From the NCBI GenBank assembly GCA_015059245.1, contig SVAU01000003.1, positions 85,693-149,692 of the forward strand: a DNA stretch of 64,000 bases, given 5' to 3'. The translations under genes and the position numbers were made by a program. The DNA is from Bacillota bacterium (lineage in GTDB: Bacteria; Bacillota_I; Bacilli_A; RF39; UBA660). Below, one piece after another: positions 36,909-45,891 of the stretch (positions are counted from its first letter, which is position 1; the number at the start of each line of letters is the position of its first letter). The notes beneath the pieces were generated by a model. It had not been told where the DNA came from and searched no databases. It saw only the letters and a list, made by a program, of their open reading frames with translations.

Positions 36909-37508
36909 TCAACGTTTTGTGGCTTTTACTATGTAAAAACCTTTGCTTTTAGTTACTACTTCAACATCGTAGTTTTCTTCTACGTGTTTGATAGTACTTT
37001 TAGCTCCTTGATCTTTTCGTATAACGAACCACAGCTCACCCTTCGCTTTAAGACGGTCTCTTGCTCCATCCAATATTCCGTAGACAACATTCTTGCCTGC
37101 TCTTATCGGAGGATTTGTTATGATTAAATCATATATATCAGTGATATTCTGGTAGATATCACTTTCTATCACTTTAACAGAATCAGCAACACCGTTTTCG
37201 GCTGCATTCTTTTCTGCTAAGTGTAGAGCTCTTTTATTAACATCGCACATTGTTACTTGTGCATTTTTTATTTTGGCCAAAGATACGCCCATGAAGCCAT
37301 ATCCACAACCAACATCTAATATATCTAAATTATCATTATTAATATTTTGAAATACTGTCTCTAACAATAATGTACTTCCAAAATCTAATTTATCTTTTGA
37401 GAAAACTCCGTTATCGCTAAAAAAGGACATAGTTAGCCCTTGATATTTATATACTATGTTACGCAGTTCACTTTTTAGATTTGGGTTGTTTGTAAAATAT
37501 TGTTCCAA
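36909..37508 (-). CDS. rsmC: Class I SAM methyltransferase, RsmC/YbxB type
   Basis: A 199-residue methyltransferase of the family that makes m2G1207 in 16S rRNA. Motif I LDVGCGYGFMG, the catalytic TNPPIRAG and the KGFYIVKA ending are visible. Position directly before rpoB matches ybxB in Bacillus. I place the start at TTG 37508 because GGTGAT lies 3 bases upstream and the protein then begins MEQYFTNNP, as in the family; the frame upstream of it looks untranslated. Confidence 0.88.
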   Translation of the reverse strand: MEQYFTNNPNLKSELRNIVYKYQGLTMSFFSDNGVFSKDKLDFGSTLLLETVFQNINNDNLDILDVGCGYGFMGVSLAKIKNAQVTMCDVNKRALHLAEKNAAENGVADSVKVIESDIYQNITDIYDLIITNPPIRAGKNVVYGILDGARDRLKAKGELWFVIRKDQGAKSTIKHVEENYDVEVVTKSKGFYIVKATKR

Positions 37509-37648
37509 AGAATCACCATCTTCTTTTTGTAAGACAATAATATATTTAATTATATTATTTTTGACTTGTAAAGTCAATAAATGTGATTATTATTGTACTT
37601 ATTTTTACAAAAAAATGCAACCTTTAATTGGACTTTTTTCAAAAAAAA

Positions 37649-37682
37649 TAAAAAAGACCTATTTTTTAATAGTAAATAGGTC
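37649..37682 (-). terminator. Intrinsic terminator overlapping a gene end
   Basis: 9-bp stem (37656-37664 with 37674-37682) that includes the stop codon of the glucosaminidase-like gene, followed by a U run on the minus strand. Confidence 0.8.
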
Positions 37683-38600
37683 CTTTTTTGATATATTTTC
37701 TTTTATTTTAGTTACTTTCCCTGTCCAAGAACTAGATGGTTTTGCTGCAGAACCAGTTACGTATGTACCTGAGAATGCATAAATTTCTTCATTTGTCATT
37801 TCTTTAGCATCTATCTTGTTTTTATCAGCAATATTCTTTACTGATAATACATGTGCTAGAACTCCAGCTTCTAAAGTTGTATATGTTTTCCATGTACCAC
37901 CTATTCCTCTGTGTCCGCCTACATTATTCTTGTTTGTAAATAAGTAACTTGATTGGTATCCTGATTCTAGATTAATAATTGCTAGTGTAAATGCAGGATC
38001 AATTTCATATAAACTACATATATGTCCAACGTATTGTTCAAAAGTTAATCCATTGTCCATAATTATTTTACCTTTAGTTTTTGTTTTTATTGTTGGTGAT
38101 TCATCTAATCTAATTTCGTATATACTTGAACCATATCTTTCTGGGTAACGGTATAAGTCTCTTGCAAAGTATGCAGCACCTGCTTCAAAACTTGGAAAAC
38201 TACCTTTACTATTTTTTACTGATTTTGGTCCGATTACGAAGTTTTTATTAAACTCTGGATCTTCATAATTTTTAGTATATTTATAAGCTATTTCTAAAGT
38301 TTTATCTATGTCTAATTTAAATATGCTAGCATAGTATATAATTGTATTATCTTTTTGTCTCTTTTCAACAAATTTGTAGAATTCTTGAAAATATTTTAAA
38401 TCTGATAATTGAAAATCACTTTTATTTTGTGTGTCATTTATTTTTTGTGAAGATAGATTTTCTTGTTTATCTACTTCAACAGCCAGTGTATGATTTCTTG
38501 TTATTATTATTGTTAATGATAATAATGTAAGAAGTATTACTACTGGTAACAAATAAATAACTTGTTTTCTAAGACGTAATCTATTTTTATTTGTCTTCAT
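37659..38600 (-). CDS. Membrane-anchored glucosaminidase-like cell-wall hydrolase
   Basis: A 313-residue protein: basic cytoplasmic tail, one helix (about 13-35), a polar linker, then two wall-directed regions. The C-terminal part (about 165-305) has the lysozyme-like/glucosaminidase pattern INLESGYQSSYLFTNKNN with the probable catalytic Glu, GGHRGIGGTWKTY and THEAGV-like TTLEAGVLAHVLS. It should cut glycan strands at the cell surface. Transcribed alone. SD AAAGGAGA. Confidence 0.8.
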   Translation of the reverse strand: MKTNKNRLRLRKQVIYLLPVVILLTLLSLTIIITRNHTLAVEVDKQENLSSQKINDTQNKSDFQLSDLKYFQEFYKFVEKRQKDNTIIYYASIFKLDIDKTLEIAYKYTKNYEDPEFNKNFVIGPKSVKNSKGSFPSFEAGAAYFARDLYRYPERYGSSIYEIRLDESPTIKTKTKGKIIMDNGLTFEQYVGHICSLYEIDPAFTLAIINLESGYQSSYLFTNKNNVGGHRGIGGTWKTYTTLEAGVLAHVLSVKNIADKNKIDAKEMTNEEIYAFSGTYVTGSAAKPSSSWTGKVTKIKENISKKDLFTIKK

Positions 38601-38701
38601 ACAAATTCTCCTTTGTATGTCTTAATTTTACTTTATATTTTTACTCAAGTCAAACACCCTATTTTTTATAATGTATATTAACATTTTTATTTACATTTAT
38701 A

Positions 38702-39931
38702 TTATTTGAATGTTTCACTGAAGTTACCATTTTCAAAAATAGTTATTTCTTTTCCTTCTTGAGTTATTCCAGTTATGTTTAAATCTTTTGTTCCAATCAT
38801 GAAGTCTACGTGATTAGTACAATTATTTAATCCTTCTTTTTCTAGTTCTTCTGTTTTTTTGCCAGTACCGTCTTTAATACATTCTGCGAATGAACCACCT
38901 AGTGCAAGATGGCATGCTGCATTTTCATCATATAGTGTTTCATAGAATACTATTCCTGATTGTGATATTGATGAATCATATTCTACTAGTGCTACTTCTC
39001 CAAGTTTGTTGGCTCCTTTACATGATGTTATTAGGTTACCTAATACTTCTGCTCCTTCTTTTGCATCCCAATTAATAGCTTCTCCATTTTTGAATTCAAT
39101 CCAGAAGTTATCGATTATGTTGTCTTGATATGCTAATGGTTTTCCTGAGTATACTATTCCATTTGCTGTATCACAGTGAGGAGATGTAAATACTTCTTCT
39201 GTTGGGAAGTTTACTAATACTTCTTTACCATTTGCTAATTTAGAATTACCTGATTCCCAAATATGGTTAGTTGGTAAGTCTATAGTAAAGTTTGTTCCTA
39301 TACTATTAGTATATTTTAATGTTTTGAAATTATATTCATTTAATTTTTTACATCTATTAGATAATAATTCTGTTTTTTTATTCCATATTTCTTCTGGGTT
39401 TTCTTCGTTAATATTACATATTTCAAATATCTTATTCCATAGTTCTTCTAGGGCATTATTTGAGTTTGGGAATAATTGGTTAGCCCAACTTTCTGTTGGT
39501 ACTGCTGCTATACACCAAGGTACCATTGCTTTATCTCTTAAATCATCAAATTCTTTTCTAGTTTCATAAGCATATATTGTTAAGTCGCTTAACACTTTAG
39601 AATCAATATCTTTCATTAGACCAGGATTTTCTGATGCTAACATTACGAATGCAGCACCTTTCTTAGCATATTCATTCCACATTTGTTTATTCCAAAATGA
39701 TAGTTTTTTTAATTCTTCATATTCTAAGTTTTTTAATGCATCATGTTTTAATTGTACATCTGTTAAATCGAAGTATATATCTTTTACACCTATTTCATAA
39801 GCTACATTAGCTAGTATTCTTACGAAGTCTACTCTTTCGTAATTAGCACTAATAAATAGTGGTTGGTTCTTTTCTACTTTTAAGCAAGATTTTAATATTA
39901 CACTTGCATATTTTTTTAATAATTCATTCAT
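38702..39931 (-). CDS. M29-family aminopeptidase
   Basis: A 409-residue metallo-aminopeptidase of the AmpS/PepS type, a cytoplasmic enzyme that removes N-terminal residues from peptides. The N-terminus (KYASVILKSCLKVEKNQPLF) and the C-terminal metal-site segments (FPTEEVFTSPH, GEVALVEYDS, HLALGGSFAECI, NHVDFMIGT) match the family. The length is normal. SD AGAGGAGA. Confidence 0.92.
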   Translation of the reverse strand: MNELLKKYASVILKSCLKVEKNQPLFISANYERVDFVRILANVAYEIGVKDIYFDLTDVQLKHDALKNLEYEELKKLSFWNKQMWNEYAKKGAAFVMLASENPGLMKDIDSKVLSDLTIYAYETRKEFDDLRDKAMVPWCIAAVPTESWANQLFPNSNNALEELWNKIFEICNINEENPEEIWNKKTELLSNRCKKLNEYNFKTLKYTNSIGTNFTIDLPTNHIWESGNSKLANGKEVLVNFPTEEVFTSPHCDTANGIVYSGKPLAYQDNIIDNFWIEFKNGEAINWDAKEGAEVLGNLITSCKGANKLGEVALVEYDSSISQSGIVFYETLYDENAACHLALGGSFAECIKDGTGKKTEELEKEGLNNCTNHVDFMIGTKDLNITGITQEGKEITIFENGNFSETFK

Positions 39932-39987
39932 GTTTATCTCTCCTCTACTTATTTATTATACCATTATATTTATAAATATATTCTAAT

Positions 39988-40015
39988 TAAAAAATAGACT
40001 TATTTGTCTACTTTT
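39988..40015 (-). terminator. Intrinsic terminator after the tandem paralogues
   Basis: 7-bp stem with one G-U pair (39993-39999 with 40006-40012), U-rich tail on the minus strand. Confidence 0.65.
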
Positions 40016-40716
40016 TTTAGTTTCTTTTGATATTCTATTTCTTCTATATGCATTTGATGATAATCTGGATCATATTCTTGTAGTTGTTGATACATTTTCA
40101 TAAACACTATATTTAATGGGTCGTATGTACTACCTGAATTTCTAAATCTTATTGTAAGTGTTCCAGGTATTCTAAATCCTAGTGTTTTTAGTGTATTTTC
40201 TGGACGATAGAATTCTAGGAGAATAGAATCTTCTAATTCAGTAATCATTACTCTATCTGCATCTGCATAGTAGTCATCATCACTATGCCATCTAATATTT
40301 TCTCCATCATATAGTTTTTTGTATCTTTCGCTATTTTTTAATTCTTCGTTCCATTCGTTACATCTTTCTTCTTCTGATTTACCATTATCAAAATCTGCTA
40401 GCATTTCTGCTATTTCAGGATCTGGTAAATCTTCTTCATCTAAGACTTCTCTTCTTAACGGTTCGTAAACTCTAGGTGTTTTTATATCACTGACTAGTTT
40501 TTTAAATAATTCATATATATGATTGTTTTCTTTTGTAATTAAGAATGTTTCATATTGTTCATCATATAAATGGTCTAATGACTTATCTGCTTCTAAGTTA
40601 GTTAATGTCCAGTATAAATCTAAGTTGCTAGCAAATACTATTCTTAATACTTTATTATCTTTTTGAATCGTATAATCATAGCCTGATTCTGTTCCTTTTT
40701 GTCTTGTTACTTCCAT
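40000..40716 (-). CDS. Uncharacterised protein, paralogue 2 of a tandem pair
   Basis: A 238-residue acidic soluble protein. It shares a beginning (MEV, then Y-I-K), a central DSILLEF and a C-terminal block TIRFRNSGSTYDP...QEYDPD with the upstream gene, so the pair arose by duplication. No known domain is recognised. The C-terminus is Lys-rich. SD AGGGGATA. Confidence 0.75.
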   Translation of the reverse strand: MEVTRQKGTESGYDYTIQKDNKVLRIVFASNLDLYWTLTNLEADKSLDHLYDEQYETFLITKENNHIYELFKKLVSDIKTPRVYEPLRREVLDEEDLPDPEIAEMLADFDNGKSEEERCNEWNEELKNSERYKKLYDGENIRWHSDDDYYADADRVMITELEDSILLEFYRPENTLKTLGFRIPGTLTIRFRNSGSTYDPLNIVFMKMYQQLQEYDPDYHQMHIEEIEYQKKLKKVDK

Positions 40717-40739
40717 GGTGTATCCCCTGTTTCTATATA

Positions 40740-41444
40740 TTATCTTTTTTTCTTTTTTTGCTTTTGTGCATATAGTAGTTCTTCTATGTGAATTTGTTGT
40801 GGTGCATCAAAGTCGTATTCTTGCATTTTTAAAAAATGTCTTGTAAATACTAAGTCACATGGTGTATATGTACTACCTGATGTTCTAAATCTTATTGAGT
40901 AATATCCAGGTAGTCTTGTTTGGCCTTGATCGTCTTTTTTTGTTTGTCTTATAAATTCTAGTAGTATTGAATCTTCTTGTTTAGATATTCTGACTATTTC
41001 GGCGTGACTTCTTTGTTCTTCATCACTATACCAAGTTACTACGTTGTCTGCAGTTAATAGTTGATATCTTCTACTTTGTTTAATGTCTTCGTTTTCTGAA
41101 GCAGCATGTTCTATTTCATAAGCATTGAAATGTTCTACTTCTTCTTTTTCTTCTTCTGTTAAATCTTCTACATTAGTATTCATATGTTGTTCAGGTAAAT
41201 ATATTCTACCTTGCATTAAGTCTTCATATAGTTCTTCGAACAGGCTATATAACGCATAGTCTTCTTTTGTAATACAAAATGAATCATACATTGGATCATC
41301 TTTTACATCTATATCTTCAAGATTATCTAATAACCAATATAAATCTCCATTTCCTCCCCATACTAATGCTAAGCTTTTTGTTTCACTTTCTTTGATACAT
41401 ATATCGTATGTACCTACTTCACTTCTACTCTTTATAACTTCCAT
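40740..41444 (-). CDS. Uncharacterised protein, paralogue 1 of a tandem pair
   Basis: A 234-residue acidic protein homologous to its downstream neighbour over its whole length: SLALVWGGNGDLYWLLDNLE corresponds to VLRIVFASNLDLYWTLTNLE there, and both end in a GSTY-P...HIEE block. Only 23 bases separate the genes, so they are cotranscribed. Function unknown; the C-terminus is a run of Lys. SD AAAGGAAGAG. Confidence 0.75.
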   Translation of the reverse strand: MEVIKSRSEVGTYDICIKESETKSLALVWGGNGDLYWLLDNLEDIDVKDDPMYDSFCITKEDYALYSLFEELYEDLMQGRIYLPEQHMNTNVEDLTEEEKEEVEHFNAYEIEHAASENEDIKQSRRYQLLTADNVVTWYSDEEQRSHAEIVRISKQEDSILLEFIRQTKKDDQGQTRLPGYYSIRFRTSGSTYTPCDLVFTRHFLKMQEYDFDAPQQIHIEELLYAQKQKKKKR

Positions 41445-41500
41445 AACAAACTCTTCCTTTATTACCTTAATTTTAACATAGTAAATCGTTTATTTAGCAT

Positions 41501-41536
41501 AAAAAAACACTATATAAAGAAGTTTTATAGTGTTTT
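41501..41536 (-). terminator. Intrinsic terminator
   Basis: 11-bp perfect stem (41504-41514 with 41526-41536), U7 tail on the minus strand; ends the 41584-42630 gene. Confidence 0.8.
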
Positions 41537-41583
41537 AATTTAGTATTAATTAAAATAGTTAAGTTTGTTCTATAACAGTATCA

Positions 41584-42630
41584 CTAATTTAACGAATAAT
41601 TTGAAGTTAGTTGAATATTATTAGCACTTAATCTATTTATATTACCTATTAATTTAGTTATTTCTTGTAACAAGAAATGAATTGAACTACTATCTACTGG
41701 TATATTTTTAGCTGTTAGGAAATCCGTTTCTATTTCCAATGCTTTTTCATAGTCATAGAACTTTATTGCTTCTAGTACTGTTGTAGCTTTATTAGGTATT
41801 GGTACTGGTATAGTATTATTTTCAAATATAGATATTATTGCTTGTGTTATATCTAGAATACTTTGTTCATCTGTTCTTAATGGTCTTGTTGCAGATATAG
41901 ATTCTAAAATACTTATTATTTCTCTATATCTTTTATGTTTTACTTTATCTAGTAAATCTTTTTTATATTTGTCATCTTGGTTAATTATATTTCTTATTAA
42001 AGTTTTAATAATTATTCTATGTACTTCGTAATCATAATCCTCAGCTAAGAAGTCATTTAAACTTTCGATAGCAAATTTATATTTACCTTTAAGTACTAGT
42101 GATACTACTTTATTATCTTGTCTTTGTTGTTTATTAGGTTTCTTATGAGTAATTAGATTTTGATCATTAAGTATTGCTTCTAGTTTTTCTTGATATATTT
42201 CAGGTACTTGAGATACTTGAGATAGTAAATATAAATATATCTTGTAGTCTTTTCTCATGTGTTCTTGAGTACTTACATTTTCTAATGCATATAGGTATTC
42301 ATAAGCTTTATCATAATCTTCACGAAGAACAGCATTGTAGAATAATTGTAGACATGTATCTCTATGTTTAGGTTTTATCTTGTAACATAGTAAGAATATT
42401 AAATGAGATATTCTTTTGTTACCTTGTAACATATTATCTTTACCATATTGGAATAATGCTTTTATAGAAGATAATTTATATATATTAGGTTGTACTTCTA
42501 TAATAAGATTGTTTTCTAGTAAATAATTAATTTGTTCTTCAGTATATCCTAATTCAATTAATTTAGATTTAGTAGGTACTGTTTTATTTAACAATAGTTC
42601 ATATATAGCATTTAATAATTCAATATACAT
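41584..42630 (-). CDS. Uncharacterised helical-repeat protein with winged-helix-like start
   Basis: A 348-residue soluble protein. Residues 1-55 (LLLNKTVPTKSKLIELGYTEEQINYLLENNLI then a beta hairpin) look like a winged helix; the rest is a series of helix pairs of TPR-like character (for example EDYDKAYEYLYALENVS). A DNA- or protein-binding role is possible but not proven. SD AAGGGGGAT. Confidence 0.7.
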   Translation of the reverse strand: MYIELLNAIYELLLNKTVPTKSKLIELGYTEEQINYLLENNLIIEVQPNIYKLSSIKALFQYGKDNMLQGNKRISHLIFLLCYKIKPKHRDTCLQLFYNAVLREDYDKAYEYLYALENVSTQEHMRKDYKIYLYLLSQVSQVPEIYQEKLEAILNDQNLITHKKPNKQQRQDNKVVSLVLKGKYKFAIESLNDFLAEDYDYEVHRIIIKTLIRNIINQDDKYKKDLLDKVKHKRYREIISILESISATRPLRTDEQSILDITQAIISIFENNTIPVPIPNKATTVLEAIKFYDYEKALEIETDFLTAKNIPVDSSSIHFLLQEITKLIGNINRLSANNIQLTSNYSLN

Positions 42631-42771
42631 AATTATCCCCCTTAAGTGGGTGTTATTATAACTTATAAATAAATATAAAGCAATTTTAAGTAATTGAATT
42701 AATGTATTTAGTGAGTAAAATTTTACTATATAAGAAATTTAATGTACAATTAAGTTATGAGGGGTGTTAAT

Positions 42772-43182
42772 ATGGCTGGTTTTATTTCTAAACAACCTAA
42801 TGGAAAGTATTGTAGATTCTCAACAATAATTGATTGTCCAACTGATATAAATATGACTTTTGAAGATTATGTTTTGGTGGTTATGAGAAATCAACATTTA
42901 AATGAAGAACGTGCAATAGTTGAAGCTACTGATGTTTTTAATCATCATTTGCAACCTTTTGAAAGGGTTTTAAGAGCATTTTATCCAAATAATTTATCTG
43001 AAAAATCTTTTTTAGAATTAGTAAAGAAAATGTGTGATCCTAATGGTGTGTATGAACTTGTTGATGAAAAAGGAACTATTGAAAGAATTGAATATGAAAA
43101 CGATGATGAATTAAATGCACATTGTATAGAATTTGAAAATAAAGCTCGTGAAATTGCTGGGCTTGGACCAAGAAAAAAATAA
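42772..43182 (+). CDS. Small uncharacterised protein
   Basis: A 136-residue soluble protein beginning MAGFISKQPNGKYCRFST. This opening recalls short hypothetical proteins found on mobile elements in gut Firmicutes, but no domain is assigned. ATG 42772 follows GGGGTGTTAAT; the upstream ATG at 42757 has no SD. It is isolated between minus-strand genes and next to an ORF6N gene. Confidence 0.65.
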   Translation: MAGFISKQPNGKYCRFSTIIDCPTDINMTFEDYVLVVMRNQHLNEERAIVEATDVFNHHLQPFERVLRAFYPNNLSEKSFLELVKKMCDPNGVYELVDEKGTIERIEYENDDELNAHCIEFENKAREIAGLGPRKK

Positions 43183-43208
43183 AGTTACTGTTACGTAACT
43201 TTTTTTTA
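43180..43208. terminator. Bidirectional intrinsic terminator
   Basis: 8-bp stem AAAGTTAC/GTAACTTT (43181-43188 with 43195-43202), 6-base loop, T8 on the plus strand and U-rich tail on the minus strand. Confidence 0.8.
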
Positions 43209-43209
43209 T

Positions 43210-44076
43210 TTATACTTTTATTTCATTAATAAGATCGTTTATGTACTTTTTATCTCTAAATTCATGAATTGAAAAACATTTTTTACCTACATCTTTTAAC
43301 GAAGAACCACAACTATATAATATATTTCTGTCCAGTATTATAAATCTATCATGCATAGTATTGTTATATACAAAAGATACATTATTATATTGTTTTTCAT
43401 ATTTTTTCTTTAATGTTTCATCTATATTTTCTGATACTATTATTATCTTTCTATCTATATTCTTTATAGTATCTAGTAATTCTTTACCAGCATAATTGTC
43501 TATTATAATTATTTCTTCTAGAGAAGTATTAAATATGTCTAATATCACTGAATATGCATCGTAGAATTCGTTTTTAAAGAATAAGTATTCTTTCGTTATT
43601 TCTTTAGGATCAAATTTATCAAACAACTCATTTATTCTTTTAGTGTTTTCATCCACTTTCTTTTCTATAAGAAAAAACCTGTTTGGTAATATGTTTTCAT
43701 GATAGTTTATATAGTGTCTCATTTTGACAAACGTATCCATTATAACTATTGATACTTTGGTTGCAACCGATGATTTTAGTACAGTTGCTAGCATATATAA
43801 TCCTTGTTCTGTAAATGCTCTAGGATTACTTCTAGACATATTACTGATATTTGCGGTCGAAAATTTCGACCTCAAATTTTCTACTTCTTCATTTGTTAGC
43901 ACAAAACTAAATCGTTCCAAAAATTTTTCAGGATTATTCTTAACTGCTTCGTTCACTCTTTTAGTTTCTACTTGATATAGTTTGGCTATATCCGAATCCA
44001 GCATAACTTGCACTCCTCTCACTTCGTAGATTATGTTTTCAATGTTTATGTTTTCTTTTTCTATTATTTCTTTCAT
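43210..44076 (-). CDS. ORF6N-domain protein with PLD-like C-terminal motif
   Basis: A 288-residue protein. The N-terminal ORF6N/KilA-N-type DNA-binding domain (about 8-115) shows EVRGVQVMLDSDIAKLYQVETKRVNEAV and RAFTEQGLYMLATVL. After a helical linker, the C-terminus carries MHDRFIILD and GSSLKDVGKK, resembling one half of a phospholipase-D-type HKD site (His-x-Arg variant). ORF6N proteins are common on phages and mobile elements. A structured leader RNA with terminator precedes it (44099-44217). SD AAAGGAGG, ATG 44076. A paralogue of equal length lies at 52558-53424. Confidence 0.85.
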   Translation of the reverse strand: MKEIIEKENINIENIIYEVRGVQVMLDSDIAKLYQVETKRVNEAVKNNPEKFLERFSFVLTNEEVENLRSKFSTANISNMSRSNPRAFTEQGLYMLATVLKSSVATKVSIVIMDTFVKMRHYINYHENILPNRFFLIEKKVDENTKRINELFDKFDPKEITKEYLFFKNEFYDAYSVILDIFNTSLEEIIIIDNYAGKELLDTIKNIDRKIIIVSENIDETLKKKYEKQYNNVSFVYNNTMHDRFIILDRNILYSCGSSLKDVGKKCFSIHEFRDKKYINDLINEIKV

Positions 44077-44098
44077 ATCTTTTCCTCCTTTAAATAAT

Positions 44099-44217
44099 AA
44101 AAAAAGAGACACTTACTTACGTAAGTATCTCCGCAACATGCATGTTTCTACTTTGCCTTTAGAAACACACCTTATCGATTAAATTGTCGTATAAATAACA
44201 GGCAAACTATTTAATAC
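44099..44217 (-). ncRNA. Candidate structured leader RNA or small RNA with pseudoknot
   Basis: About 120 nt between a good promoter and an intrinsic terminator. Segment a TTTGCCT (44200-44206) is complementary to a' AGGCAAA (44152-44158), and b TGTTTCT (44161-44167) to b' AGAAACA (44143-44149); the order a-b-a'-b' makes an H-type pseudoknot, with a' forming the loop of the b hairpin. A 12-bp palindrome AACATGCATGTT follows. The terminator has an 11-bp stem (44106-44116 with 44121-44131) and U7. The ORF6N SD lies 10 bases beyond. No known RNA family is recognised. Confidence 0.6.
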
Positions 44218-44223
44218 ATATTT

Positions 44224-44252
44224 ATTATATCTTTTGTAATTCTACTTATCAA
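44224..44252 (-). promoter_or_regulatory. Promoter of the structured leader RNA
   Basis: TTGATA (44247-44252), 17-base spacer, TATAAT (44224-44229); predicted start near 44217. It lies just before and partly beside the end of the lipoprotein gene. Confidence 0.75.
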
Positions 44253-44263
44253 TATTTATTAAG

Positions 44264-45046
44264 TTATTTTGACAACAATTTACTTAATTCTTCTTTATTA
44301 ATGTTAGTTATGTTATAACTTTGATTATTTATTTCTATATTAAAATAATGTTCTGGATTATATTGTATTTTTGCTATAGCTTTGTTATTAGAGTTATATA
44401 GATTTATTTCATATAGTGGTGATGGTAATGTTATTGGACCTGTCCATACCTTTGATTCTTTTATTATAGATATAAAGTTTGATATTTCTTTGGCGTCTTT
44501 AATTGTTTTTGTTTGTTTATCACTTTTTATTGTCATTTTAGTTGTTTTGGATATTGTTTCTATTAATGAAGTTGGTACACTATATGTTCCTTGTTTTTGT
44601 AATGTAAAAGTTCCGAAATCGTTGTCACAATTTAATACTGCTATTAGATTTTTTTCTTCTCCAAGTTTACAAGTTATTTTTTTATCATCATTATTTGGTG
44701 TTAAGACTATTTCATTGTTTTTATTTATAGAGAAATCTCCTTTTAATGATGAGATTGGATTAGCGTCTTTATCATTTTTAAAGAATGAAAATTTATTCTT
44801 TCCAGTACCATGAAAATTTATAAAAGAATGTTTATCATAGATATATTCTCCTTCATCATTTATCTTCGTTAATGTCCATGCTGTTTCTGTATCTCTTAAT
44901 AATTCTATAGTGTCTCCACACAGACATCCTTGGCAACATTCATCATTAGTTTTATTTTGTCCATTGGATAGCTCTTCTTTAGCACAACCTGTTAAAATTA
45001 ATAGAAATAAACTATAAGTTATTATTCTTTCTAACTTACTTTTCAT
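44264..45046 (-). CDS. Uncharacterised lipoprotein
   Basis: A 260-residue protein with a lipoprotein signal (LILTGCAKE). A cysteine-rich patch follows at once (ECCQGCLCGDT), then a beta-rich domain with a lipocalin-like META/NlpE-type alternation (FINFHGTGKNKFSFF, KGDFSINKNNEIVLT). Exposed on the outer face of the membrane. Function unknown. ATG 45046 is chosen for SD AGGAAGTGAT; the frame opens 16 codons upstream without an SD. Confidence 0.75.
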   Translation of the reverse strand: MKSKLERIITYSLFLLILTGCAKEELSNGQNKTNDECCQGCLCGDTIELLRDTETAWTLTKINDEGEYIYDKHSFINFHGTGKNKFSFFKNDKDANPISSLKGDFSINKNNEIVLTPNNDDKKITCKLGEEKNLIAVLNCDNDFGTFTLQKQGTYSVPTSLIETISKTTKMTIKSDKQTKTIKDAKEISNFISIIKESKVWTGPITLPSPLYEINLYNSNNKAIAKIQYNPEHYFNIEINNQSYNITNINKEELSKLLSK

Positions 45047-45075
45047 ATAATCACTTCCTATATTGTTATTATAGC

Positions 45076-45103
45076 ACAAAAAAACAACTCTCAAGAGTTG
45101 TTA
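45076..45103 (-). terminator. Intrinsic terminator after tRNA-Met
   Basis: 8-bp stem AACAACTC/GAGTTGTT (45083-45090 with 45095-45102), 4-base loop, U7 tail on the minus strand. Confidence 0.85.
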
Positions 45104-45111
45104 TTTACATT

Positions 45112-45188
45112 TGGTAGCGCCGGTGTGATTCGAACACACGACCTGCCGGGTATGAACCGGATGCTCTAGCCAGCTGAGCTACAGCGCC
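45112..45188 (-). tRNA. tRNA-Met, elongator type (anticodon CAT)
   Basis: Cloverleaf on the minus strand: acceptor GGCGCTG/CGGCGCT with two G-U pairs, D arm GCTCAGCTGGCTAGAGC, anticodon loop TTCATAC, T arm GTGTG-TTCGAAT-CACAC, encoded CCA. The anticodon stem lacks the GGG/CCC pairs of initiator tRNA and has a U-C mismatch at 27-43. A lysidine-modified tRNA-Ile with CAT anticodon is the alternative. Confidence 0.93.
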
Positions 45189-45206
45189 ATAAAAGTAAGC
45201 AAATTA

Positions 45207-45235
45207 AATATAACACTTTTAAACTAATTTGACAA
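45207..45235 (-). promoter_or_regulatory. Promoter of tRNA-Met
   Basis: TTGTCA (45230-45235), 17-base spacer, TATATT (45207-45212). Confidence 0.7.
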
Positions 45236-45261
45236 TACTTTTTTTACTTTTTTTAACTTTT

Positions 45262-45891
45262 TTATGAGTTTTTTAATTGTTTTTGTCCTATTTTATTGGG
45301 TTTTATCGAAAATAGAAGATATTTTATATAACCAAATGGTAATAGTTTAAGAATATTCTTATCTTTTGTATGTTTATATGTAAGTATTATTCTATCTTCA
45401 TTAGTTAGTTCTTTATTACCATTTGATATTTCACCATTGAATACTAATTCACTTGTATTCTCTTCATAACAACCATCAATACAATCTGTTAATTGCCAAT
45501 CATATCTCTTAATAATATTTTTAAATTGAGGTAGATAAGATGATGGCATAGTTATTAATGGTTTGGAATCACCTATAAGTTCAATAGACTTATCTACAAG
45601 AGTTATGCCTAATCTTTGTTTTCTATATTTAGGATCAAAGTATACAGTACATAATTTATTTTCTTTATCTCTTTTTATGTTAGATACCCCTACTATTTTA
45701 TTATTATGAACTGCTATTATAGTATCTCTAGTACCTAAGTATATACCTGGTATATGTTTTTCTATGAACCACTTAGTATATTCTGGATATGTTGTTTTAG
45801 CACTTATTGTTACTAATAGTATTTCATTAATAATTGGTTCTATATCTATTCCTTCTTTAACTAACTTACTTAATGAATAATAATTAATCAT
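45262..45891 (-). CDS. GNAT-family N-acetyltransferase
   Basis: A 209-residue protein. The acetyl-CoA-binding motif A is visible at CTVYFDPKYRKQRLGITLVDKSI (about 80-102), where the RxxGxG-type turn is reduced to RKQRLG, and an acceptor-side strand precedes it (IAVHNNKIVGVSNIKRD). Substrate unknown. The ATG shares a base with the stop of the upstream HExxH gene (TAATG), so the two are coupled. Confidence 0.8.
   Translation of the reverse strand: MINYYSLSKLVKEGIDIEPIINEILLVTISAKTTYPEYTKWFIEKHIPGIYLGTRDTIIAVHNNKIVGVSNIKRDKENKLCTVYFDPKYRKQRLGITLVDKSIELIGDSKPLITMPSSYLPQFKNIIKRYDWQLTDCIDGCYEENTSELVFNGEISNGNKELTNEDRIILTYKHTKDKNILKLLPFGYIKYLLFSIKPNKIGQKQLKNS

Noticed and set aside
44099..44217. Leader RNA as a T-box, preQ1, SAM or fluoride riboswitch.
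   Set aside because: No T-box sequence or known aptamer core motif could be found; only the pseudoknot and terminator are supported.
45112..45188. Initiator tRNA-Met.
   Set aside because: The anticodon stem lacks three G-C pairs next to the loop and the acceptor starts with a G-U pair, not the C-A mismatch of bacterial initiators.
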